DNA from: a virus
IMG/VR virus record: IMGVR_UViG_3300008954_000083
Span: 1-46,181 of that record
DNA length: 46,181 bases
Direction: 5' to 3' (one strand)
This document shows positions 21,809-28,612 of this stretch, in pieces. The notes beneath the pieces were generated by a model. It was not told the origin of the DNA. It saw only the letters and a list, made by a program, of their open reading frames with translations, and made no database searches. Each line of letters opens with the position of its first letter. Positions within the stretch are counted from its first letter, which is position 1. Made by a program: the position numbers and the translations under genes.

Positions 21809-22219
21809 ATGAGTGGAGAGACCTACACGCTGTTGGAGTTGGCAGACCGGACGGGCTTCAGTGCCCGGACCATTCGCCACTACATCAGCAAGAAGCTACT
21901 GCCGCCGCCGCTCAAGGCGGGTCGCGACGCGACCTACGGCCGGGTTCACCTCGACGCCCTCAACACCGTCAAGGAGCTGAAGGAGGCCGGGCTGACGCTC
22001 GACCACATCCGGGTCCAGATGGAAGAGCGTGGCGAGCTGGACCCGAGCCTGCCCGTTCCGCAGCCCTGGCTCATCATCCAGCCCACGCCCGACGTGGCCG
22101 TGATGGTGCGCTCGGATGTCCCGCCCTGGCGGAGGCACAAGATCGACCGCGCCCTGATCTCGTTCGTCCGAGCGGTTCAGGACCCCAACGAGAGCCCGGA
22201 TTCGTCCGAGGGAGCATGA
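21809..22219 (+). CDS. MerR-family transcription regulator
   Basis: The 136-aa product begins MSGETYTLLELADRTGFSAR and has the MerR winged helix-turn-helix: LLELADRTGFSARTIRHYIS, then LLPPPLKAGRDATYGRVHLD and LNTVKELKEAGLTLDHIRVQ. It lacks the long dimerisation helix and the Cys effector site of metal sensors. The C-terminal 50 residues (QPWLIIQPTPDVAVMVRSDV) look like a small separate part. MerR proteins usually twist promoters with long spacers and control themselves. Its ATGA overlap with the VIT/VWA gene shows that the two are made together, so it probably regulates that operon. Confidence 0.85.
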   Translation: MSGETYTLLELADRTGFSARTIRHYISKKLLPPPLKAGRDATYGRVHLDALNTVKELKEAGLTLDHIRVQMEERGELDPSLPVPQPWLIIQPTPDVAVMVRSDVPPWRRHKIDRALISFVRAVQDPNESPDSSEGA

Positions 22220-24122
22220 AGATGAACGCCCACGCAGTGAACACCCTGATCGACACGAGCACCGGCCAGCAGATCGACCTGGCGATGCAGAGCCTCGAAG
22301 TCACCGGCCGGGTCTACCCCATCGGCAGCTTCGTGCGCGTCATCCACCGCTTCCGGTGCCTCGGCACGCGACCGATGGAGGCCGTGTACGTCTCGCAGCT
22401 CCCGACCGGCGGCACGCTCCGCCGCTTCAAGGTCATCGGCGAGAACTTCGAGTCGGAGTCCCGGCTGGAGAAGCGCGACAAGGCCCGCAAGGAGTACGAG
22501 ACGGGCGTGGCGGCCGGGCACCTGTCGGTGCTCGCCGAGACGAACATCGACGGCATGGTCAACCTGACGGTCGGCCAGGTGCAGCCCGACGAGGAGATCA
22601 GCGTCATCATGGACGTGGTCGTCGGCGTGGACACCAAGGACAAGGGCTTCCGCTTCCGCTACCCCTTCACCCTGGCCCCCAACTACCACCCGCAGGCGAA
22701 GGCGTCGGCGTCCGAGGACGGGGGCTCCATCGAGCTGCCCTCGGACATCTTCGGCGACCTGGTGCTGCCCGAGTGGAAGAACAGCGGCTTCGGGCTGCAC
22801 GAGGTGACCTTCAACCTGACGTGCTTCGGCGGCACCGACCTGGCGACCGTCTCCTCCCCGAGCCACCGCATCAAGGTCGCTCCGCAGGCGGACGGCAGCA
22901 AGCTGGTGAGCCTCGCCGGGATGAACGACACGCCGAACCGCGACCTGGTGATCGACGTGGAGGTGCCCGAGGCGCAGGCGCTCATCTTCGGCGACGCGAC
23001 CCTGCTCGGGGCCACGGCGACGGGTGACGAGCCGGTGGTGCCCAAGGACGCGGCCCGCTGGACCGCCTTCCTGCCCTCCTCCGCCTTCCCGAAGGTGAAG
23101 CGGCAGCCCCGCCGGGTGTGCTTCCTGATCGACCGCTCCGGCTCGATGCACGGTGCGCCCATCGAGAAGGCGAAGCAGGCGCTCCTGGCCTGCCTGTCGG
23201 TCCTCCAGCCGGACGACGAGTTCGGCATCGTCCACTTCGGCTCGGACTCGGTGAAGTTCGACGTGACCTCTCCTCGAAGATGGACATGGCCGGGGCGGGC
23301 ACCCCGACCCGCGACCGCGTCGAGCAGAAGATGGTCGCGGTCTCCGAGGGCTTCGGCCTCGCCAGCCGGGTGATGAGCCTGGTCACGGTCGTCGAGCGCA
23401 TCGGCGACCAGGCGGGCATCACGCCCGAGCAGAAGGTCGTCTCGGTCGGCACCCCCGAGGGGCAGGACCCGGCGGGCGTCTTCCCGGTGTCGGTCAACTA
23501 CGCCTCGATCCTCGGCCAGACGGCTCCCGTGGCGGGCGGCTTCGCCTCGCGGGGCATCCGCCGGAGCGTCACCCGGAGCCGCCCCTCGGCGGCCATGTAC
23601 TCGATGTCGGCGGACGCCTCCCTGGGCTTCGGCAGCTTCGAGACGACGCGCGGCGGCAGCATGATGAAGGGCGGCGGCTCCCGCAGCCTGTCGTTCGGCG
23701 GGGACCTGAACCGGGAGCACGAGGCGATCCCCGTGGCGGCGGTGTCGGCCTTCGCCTCCTCGGTGGACGACTTCGACCTGTCCTTCACCTTCAGCGGCAA
23801 CCTGCTGGTGGACGTGGCGGGGCTCGCGGCGGACGGCGGCGTCATCGGCGACACCATCGAGGAGCGGGTGCTCAACACCACCATCCTGATGCTGGTGGTC
23901 GCGGCGGCGGCGAAGGAGATGCCCGGCGTCTACGAGCAGCACCTCGACCGGATGGCGAACTTCCTCGCCGCCAACAAGGAGGCGGTCAACGGCCAGTCGG
24001 TCGCGGTCCGCAAGGCCATCCTGGCGGCCCGGAAGCCCGAGCGGCTCAAGGGCAAGCAGGCCGACTACGAGGCCCTGTTCGCCTCCGACGACCCCTGGCC
24101 GACCATCCGCGCGTCCATCTGA
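22216..24122 (+). pseudogene. VIT/VWA-domain protein, interrupted within the VWA domain
   Basis: Translation starts at ATG 22216 (MKMNAHAVNTLIDTSTGQQI), coupled to MerR. Residues about 5-130 form a VIT domain (LEVTGRVYPIGSFVRVIHRF; KRDKARKEYETGVAAGHLSV). The VWA domain begins near residue 300 with CFLIDRSGSMHGAPIEKAKQ, including the DxSxS metal site at 306-310, and runs to IVHFGSDSVKFD. There the frame turns to nonsense and stops at 23373. From about 23268 another frame continues with the post-VWA part: SSKMDMAGAGTPTRDRVEQK, LASRVMSLVTVVERIGDQAG, and on to 24122. About 100 residues of the VWA domain, including its later metal ligands, appear to be missing, together with a shift of frame. Full-length relatives are cellular adhesion or scaffold-type proteins; they are rare in phages. 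A deletion or an assembly error would explain the break. Confidence 0.7.
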
Positions 24123-24132
24123 CGAGCTGGAG

Positions 24133-24174
24133 CCTCCTGCGGGGTAGGGTCAAGATCCCAATCCCCGCAGGAGG
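24133..24174 (+). promoter_or_regulatory. 12-bp hairpin that buries the ribosome site of the PLD gene
   Basis: CCTCCTGCGGGG (24133-24144) pairs perfectly with CCCCGCAGGAGG (24163-24174) around an 18-base loop (tagggtcaagatcccaat), in which GGG and CCC can add three pairs. The right arm ends in AGGAGG, the ribosome-binding site six bases before the PLD start at 24181. A closed hairpin would block translation initiation; it could also end transcription from the upstream gene. TAGGGT at 24145-24150 in the loop is -10-like but is not a clear promoter. Confidence 0.7.
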
Positions 24175-24180
24175 TTCCTC

Positions 24181-24630
24181 ATGGCCCGCAGGCCCCACGT
24201 CTCGACGTACTTCTCCCCCCGCCAGGGGGCTGCCGACCAGATCATCGGCTTCATCGACCACTGCGAATCCACCCTGGACATCGCGGTCTACGCCATCACG
24301 CACGACGAGATCGCCGAGGCCATCGCCCGAGCGCACAAGCGCGGGGTGAAGGTCCGCGTCATCACCGACCACCTCATGTCCACGAACAAGGGGTCGGACG
24401 ACGAGAAGCTCAAGGTGATGGGCGTCGATGTCCGCAAGGACACGCAGGCCGGGGCGATGCACCACAAGGTGTGCATCGGCGACTCCTCCGCCGTGATCAC
24501 CGGCTCGTTCAACTGGTCGAAGAACGCGGACAAGCACAACGCCGAGAACTTCGTGATCATCCGGCTGAAGTACGCCGTGCGGGCGTTCCAGAAGGAGTTC
24601 GAGCGCATCTGGAAGCTGAACGCCTACTAG
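24181..24630 (+). CDS. Phospholipase-D-family nuclease (single HKD)
   Basis: The 149-aa protein has one PLD catalytic motif, HHKVCIGD at residues 94-101 (HxKx4D), followed by the typical GSFNWS. The first half (FIDHCESTLDIAVYAITHDE, AIARAHKRGVKVRVITDH) matches the Nuc/endonuclease-type small PLD family. Such proteins act as homodimers that cleave DNA or other phosphodiesters. No signal peptide is visible, so a cytoplasmic role is likely. In a phage it could process DNA, attack host or competing DNA, or serve as a DNA-end factor. Its translation start lies in a 12-bp hairpin, and its stop overlaps the convergent HTH gene at CTAG. Confidence 0.85.
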   Translation: MARRPHVSTYFSPRQGAADQIIGFIDHCESTLDIAVYAITHDEIAEAIARAHKRGVKVRVITDHLMSTNKGSDDEKLKVMGVDVRKDTQAGAMHHKVCIGDSSAVITGSFNWSKNADKHNAENFVIIRLKYAVRAFQKEFERIWKLNAY

Positions 24631-25031
24631 CTCTCCCACACCTTCCGGCGACGGCGGGTCGGCTCCGGCCGTGGGATGTGTGACCAGGTCTTCCCCCGGC
24701 CGATGTCGGCGATGGCCTGGCGGGTGACCCCGTAGTCCCGAGCCACGGAGGAGGGCTTCTCGGTCGCCAGGCGGGCGAGGATGGTGGGGATGTCCTCGGC
24801 CTTGAGCTTCGCCCCTCGAACTCGAACCGCAGGTGGGTCGGGCCGGTCGAGATCCGGCCAGGCCTTCCCCTTGACGATGTTCGAGATCGCGCTCGGGCTG
24901 ACACCGAACTCGGCGGCCAGATCCTTCTGAAGCTCGCCCTCGGCTGCCCGGTCGATGATGGCCTGTGCCTGGTCGCTGGTGAGCCGCTTGTTCACCTGAC
25001 CAGCGTACTTCGCCCCCAAAATCAAGTCCAT
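24627..25031 (-). CDS. Tandem helix-turn-helix DNA-binding protein
   Basis: The 134-aa product contains two similar HTH units. The first is LTSDQAQAIIDRAAEGELQK with DLAAEFGVSPSAISNIVKGK; the second is LKAEDIPTILARLATEKPSS with VARDYGVTRQAIADIGRGKT. Both end in the GK-x-W turn often seen in HTH domains attached to phage homing endonucleases (IxxGKxWxHI). No nuclease domain is present, so this looks like a free-standing DNA-binding remnant or a regulator. The start is the ATG at 25031, without a clear ribosome site; a GTG at 24995 is an alternative. It is divergent from the tail tube gene and may control it. Confidence 0.75.
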   Translation of the reverse strand: MDLILGAKYAGQVNKRLTSDQAQAIIDRAAEGELQKDLAAEFGVSPSAISNIVKGKAWPDLDRPDPPAVRVRGAKLKAEDIPTILARLATEKPSSVARDYGVTRQAIADIGRGKTWSHIPRPEPTRRRRKVWES

Positions 25032-25108
25032 TTTCGTTTTCGCTAGGGCTTCTATACGCCGCAGGTAGTGAGCGAGACGGCATTGATCGCCCGCACGGAG
25101 GACCTCTC
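25032..25108 (+). promoter_or_regulatory. Upstream region of the tail tube operon
   Basis: CTATACGCCGCAG at 25052-25064 repeats the element found upstream of the genes at 3392 (CTATACCCGGCAG) and 11276 (CTATCCCGCAG). TATACG at 25053-25058 would be the -10. A relatively A/T-rich stretch (ATTTTCGTTTTCGC) lies before it, which could help promoter melting or bind a factor. GGAGG precedes the ATG at 25109. It is the likely promoter for the long tail operon. Confidence 0.45.
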
Positions 25109-25975
25109 ATGGCGAACATGGACAACGGCCCCGCGAACGGCCTGGGCGGCAGCTCGTACCTCTACAACTTCGGGACGAGCCCCAACACCAGGACGGCGGT
25201 GAGCCAGAAGGTTCGTCTGCTGACGCCGCACTACGGGTCGGCGGCAGCGATGCACCAGATGGGCGTCGTCTCCAGCTTCAACCCGTCGCAGAGCCGCACG
25301 GTCGAGCCGGTGCGCGGCATCGGCTTCGGCGACCAGGTCGCCGAGCTGGTCCCGAGCGTGACCGAGCCGACGACCGGCTCGTTCGAGCGGGCGCTGCTCT
25401 ACCTGTGCAACCTCTGGCAGGCGACGGGCTACGCCTCCGGCGTGGACGGCCCCGTGCGCTCGCTGGCCCACCACCGCTGGCCCTTCGACATCGAGCAGCA
25501 GCTCGTGTTCTCCAGCCTGGCGGACATCGACCTCGGCCAGGCGAACACCGGGCACAGCGGCGACGCGGGCTCCTTCGACGGCGGCGTCGCTCGCATCGAG
25601 TACCCCGAGGTCACCAACGACTTCGGCCCGGCGGGGAACCCGGCGACGGGGACCGGCAGCGGCGGAGCGGGCAAGGCCCCGAAGAACGCCCGAGGCCACA
25701 GCGCCATCATCACCATCTACGAGGCGTGCTGGTTCACGTCCTGGTCCGCGACCTTCGCCAAGGACAGCGGGATGATCATGGAGTCCGGCGACGTGACCGT
25801 CAGCGACGTTCACGACTTCGCCTCCATGTACGGCGAGTTCCTCGCCACCGGCAACGACCCGACCATCGGGCAGCTCGGCTCCATCCGCTTCGGCGAGTCC
25901 GACCCGAACTTCCAGGTCGCGCAGACGGGCGGCGACATCACGGGCGGCAGCCCGATCTCGCCCTTCGTGAGCTGA
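25109..25975 (+). CDS. Probable tail tube protein
   Basis: The 288-aa protein has segments I associate with tail tube subunits of large myophages: VSSFNPSQSRTVEPVRGIGF, GDQVAELVPSV, RALLYLCNLWQATGY and HHRWPFDIEQQLVFS. They are followed by an Asn/Gly-rich insert and IITIYEACWFTSWSATFAKD. The size fits a tube with an insertion, and the position before two chaperone-like genes and the tape measure is that of a tube gene. In most myophages tube and sheath are adjacent; here 8.5 kb of other genes separate them. The subunits would form the inner DNA conduit. The assignment is by pattern and order. Confidence 0.75.
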   Translation: MANMDNGPANGLGGSSYLYNFGTSPNTRTAVSQKVRLLTPHYGSAAAMHQMGVVSSFNPSQSRTVEPVRGIGFGDQVAELVPSVTEPTTGSFERALLYLCNLWQATGYASGVDGPVRSLAHHRWPFDIEQQLVFSSLADIDLGQANTGHSGDAGSFDGGVARIEYPEVTNDFGPAGNPATGTGSGGAGKAPKNARGHSAIITIYEACWFTSWSATFAKDSGMIMESGDVTVSDVHDFASMYGEFLATGNDPTIGQLGSIRFGESDPNFQVAQTGGDITGGSPISPFVS

Positions 25976-26240
25976 CCGAGCCGCCCGGAAGCAGTAGCCG
26001 GGCTGGGTAGGATGTAGACGACTGCCTCGTCCCCATGTGGGGGCGATGGTTCATGTGACCACGGAAACAGCCGGTGGCCCGCGACGGACTACTCGACGAA
26101 TGTGACGACCCTCTGCTTGCTCTGTACTCCTCCCCCAGCGGGATGGCTCGATGTGCTGACGACGGATACGGCCTGATCACGACCGCTTGACCTGTCCAGC
26201 GCCGCCACTGCTGTTTCCCGACCAGTAGGGGAACGTGCAG
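25976..26240 (+). other. Gap between tail tube and chaperone genes
   Basis: I see no protein-coding gene in these 265 bases. CCCCATGTGGGG at 26031-26042 can form a small hairpin and may act as a weak terminator after the very abundant tube message. TAGGAT at 26008-26013 fits a TAnnnT -10 element, but no -35 is clear. AGGGGA near 26226 is the ribosome site of the next gene. A leader function for the downstream operon is possible. Confidence 0.4.
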
Positions 26241-27404
26241 ATGCAGATCGACTTCAAGGCCCTGGAGCAGGCACTTGCTCCCATCGCCGAGATCGGACAG
26301 GGCGAACTCACGTTCGACGCTGGTTCGACGACCATCACCATCCGGGTGCTCCTGCCCTCGGAGGAGGTGGAGGCGCAGAAGTACGCCGCCGGAGCCCTCA
26401 ACGAGTCCGACCAGGGCGAGCACTCGGCCGTGGACTACCTCGACCGCTTCCGCATCGGCTGCCTGTCCCACGCGGTCATCGCGGTCGGCGAGACGAGCTT
26501 CCGGGGCGTCGAGTACGTCGAGACGGGCGAGAAGCTCGACACGGGCGTCCCCATCAAGATCCAGAAGTACAAGGCCATGCGGCAGCTCCTCTCCCGCTGG
26601 AGCCGGGCCGCCCTGACCGCCGTCTTCGCCAAGTTCAACGACCTGGTCACGAAGACCGAGGCGGAGGCCGAGAAGCAGATCGAGTACGAGCCGTCCAGCA
26701 TCCCGGCCGAGATCGAGCGGCTCCAGAAGCGCATGGAAGACCTTCAGGCGCAGTTGGAGCAGAGCAAGGCGGCCGAGCAGGCGAAGTTCTCCGACAAGGT
26801 GGCCGCGCTCGCGAAGGCGGACGACCAGGAGCCCGAGGCTCCGCCGCAGCCCGAGGTGGACCCGGACGAGCCGGTCATCAACCCCGAGCAGGCTCTCCCG
26901 GCCGCAGCTCGCCGCACCGGCCCCATCAGCCCGTCGTCGGCCCCGCCCCCGCCGGAGCGGCAGCCCCGGCCTGCACGGCCCGCCCCGGCACAGACGCGGC
27001 CCGCCACGCCCCCGGCGGACTCGTCGTTCATCAACATGGACGACGACGACAACCTGGACGCGGCCCTGGACGCCGAGCACAACCGCCTGCTGGAGATGCG
27101 TCGGCGATCTGCCGCCGGGCAGCAGCCGGTGGACCAGGGGTCGGCCTTGCAGGGGGTCCACCCGCAGGTGCGCCGAGCGCCCCACCTGGACGCCCGAGAG
27201 GCGGAGGAGGAGGTCGGAGCCCTGGCGGCCTCGGCGAAGGCCACGCAGCGAGGGGAGATCGACGGAGCCCCGGTGTTCGAGATGCCCGTGCAGGACTTGG
27301 GCACCCCGGCCGCGAGGACTCCCTCGGCCGCCCCTGTCCTCAACCCCCCGAAGGAGGCCAGCGGGTCGCGGAACCCAAGGTTCAAGTCGCCCCCGAAGCC
27401 CTGA
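26241..27404 (+). CDS. Probable tail assembly chaperone with Pro-rich C-terminus
   Basis: The start is the ATG at 26241 (a GTG at 26235 is also possible). The N-terminal 150 residues resemble assembly chaperones that lie between tube and tape measure: ITIRVLLPSEEVEAQKYAAG, YLDRFRIGCLSHAVIAVGET, LLSRWSRAALTAVFAKFNDL. A coiled coil follows (ERLQKRMEDLQAQLEQSKAA), and a long Pro/Ala/Glu-rich tail runs to the end, ending in a basic stretch. In many phages two chaperones are made by frameshifting; here a separate second gene follows after 11 bases, so no frameshift is needed. The likely role is keeping the tape-measure protein soluble during tail assembly. Confidence 0.6.
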   Translation: MQIDFKALEQALAPIAEIGQGELTFDAGSTTITIRVLLPSEEVEAQKYAAGALNESDQGEHSAVDYLDRFRIGCLSHAVIAVGETSFRGVEYVETGEKLDTGVPIKIQKYKAMRQLLSRWSRAALTAVFAKFNDLVTKTEAEAEKQIEYEPSSIPAEIERLQKRMEDLQAQLEQSKAAEQAKFSDKVAALAKADDQEPEAPPQPEVDPDEPVINPEQALPAAARRTGPISPSSAPPPPERQPRPARPAPAQTRPATPPADSSFINMDDDDNLDAALDAEHNRLLEMRRRSAAGQQPVDQGSALQGVHPQVRRAPHLDAREAEEEVGALAASAKATQRGEIDGAPVFEMPVQDLGTPAARTPSAAPVLNPPKEASGSRNPRFKSPPKP

Positions 27405-27415
27405 AATGAGGACGG

Positions 27416-28609
27416 ATGCTCCCGAGGACCACCACAGAGCAGCGCAACCGCTTCTACGAGGACGTTGACGCCCTGCTGTCGCCAGGGTTCTTGACGCACT
27501 CCGTGGTCGTCGGGGGCGTTCGCCTGAACATGCGGTCCTTGGGCACGGGTGACCTGTTCATGCTCAACGCCCGGACGGCGGGCGTCTCCATGTACGAGTG
27601 GCGGGTGTGGGCGGTCGCGACGGCGATCTGGATGGTCAACGGCCGCACGGTCCTCGGCCACGACAACGCCATCCCCTTCCTCGCCGAGTACGTCCGGCAG
27701 CTCCCCGTCCCGGTGCTGGAGATCCTGTTCAGCATCCTGCTCGGCCTGTGGGTCCGGGTGGGCGACGCCGTGGGGGCCGTGGAGGTCTACAACTACGAGA
27801 CGAACAGCCGCTACCGCTGGAAGTCCATCGGCTCTGCCGGGCTCCTGCACTCCGGCGTGCCTGGTGCTGCGACCCTCGGGTTGAACGCCATCCAGCGCAT
27901 CTGGGTCGCCTTCAACGAGATGGAGGACACGAAGCGGCAGGAGGAGACGGCGTGGGAGGGCTTCAAGCTCGTCGCCTCGTCGAACGCCCCCAAGGCCATC
28001 GCGAAGATGGACAAGAAGGACCAGCAGCGTCGGGGTGACGAGTCGAAGGACCGGCAGGGTCGGCTGGACCGCTACTTCTACGAGCAGGTCGGGGTGCTGA
28101 AGCCGAAGGGCGAGGCACAGGGCGACGGCTCGACGCACCGCATCGAGGGGTCGAAGTCGGTCGAGGACCTCGAAGAGGAGATGAGGCGTTGGGTCACCGA
28201 CGACCAGGATCTCCACGACCGGGTGGTCGCCGAGTACAAGGCCCGCATCCTCGCGCAGCACGAGCAGGCCAGGCAGGAGCGTGAAGCTCGCCGGGCGGCC
28301 TTGCAGAAGAAGCGGGAGGAGCTGGAGTGGGAGACGGGCGAGTTCAAGCCCCGCCCGCTCATGGCGGTGACCGGCGAGCAGCTCCAGGCGATGCTGGCGC
28401 AGCGTGGTCCGGGCTCGAAGGTGGCGTTCTTGCCGCAGGCCCCTGCCACGGAGGGGGTGCGCAACAGGTACGGGATCAAGCCGTCCACCGGCAATCTCCA
28501 GGTGCAGGAGGGTCGTGTGGTGAACCCGAACGCCGAAGCGGACACAGACCAGAGGACGCTCGGAGAGCTGATCAAGGGCCGCAGCCCGGCCTTCGGGGCA
28601 GGGGAGTAA
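27416..28609 (+). CDS. Second tail-assembly-type protein (397 aa)
   Basis: The product begins MLPRTTTEQRNRFYEDVDAL. The N-terminal half is helical with hydrophobic stretches (YEWRVWAVATAIWMVNGRTV, VLEILFSILLGLWVRVGDAV), features shared with assembly chaperones or minor tail proteins. The C-terminal half is charged and coiled-coil-like (HEQARQEREARRAALQKKRE), with a short conserved-looking PRPLMAVTGEQLQAML. It lies directly before the tape measure, three bases apart. The hydrophobic stretches could also be membrane segments, but the context favours tail assembly. Confidence 0.6.
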   Translation: MLPRTTTEQRNRFYEDVDALLSPGFLTHSVVVGGVRLNMRSLGTGDLFMLNARTAGVSMYEWRVWAVATAIWMVNGRTVLGHDNAIPFLAEYVRQLPVPVLEILFSILLGLWVRVGDAVGAVEVYNYETNSRYRWKSIGSAGLLHSGVPGAATLGLNAIQRIWVAFNEMEDTKRQEETAWEGFKLVASSNAPKAIAKMDKKDQQRRGDESKDRQGRLDRYFYEQVGVLKPKGEAQGDGSTHRIEGSKSVEDLEEEMRRWVTDDQDLHDRVVAEYKARILAQHEQARQEREARRAALQKKREELEWETGEFKPRPLMAVTGEQLQAMLAQRGPGSKVAFLPQAPATEGVRNRYGIKPSTGNLQVQEGRVVNPNAEADTDQRTLGELIKGRSPAFGAGE

Positions 28610-28612
28610 CCG

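Noticed and set aside
23280-24122. Separate gene starting at ATG 23280 after the VWA break
   Set aside because: No ribosome site precedes it and its content is the natural C-terminal continuation of the VIT/VWA protein.
26241-28609. Programmed frameshift between the two tail chaperone genes
   Set aside because: The second gene has its own start with GAGGA upstream, 11 bases after the first stop, and no slippery site was seen at the end of the first.
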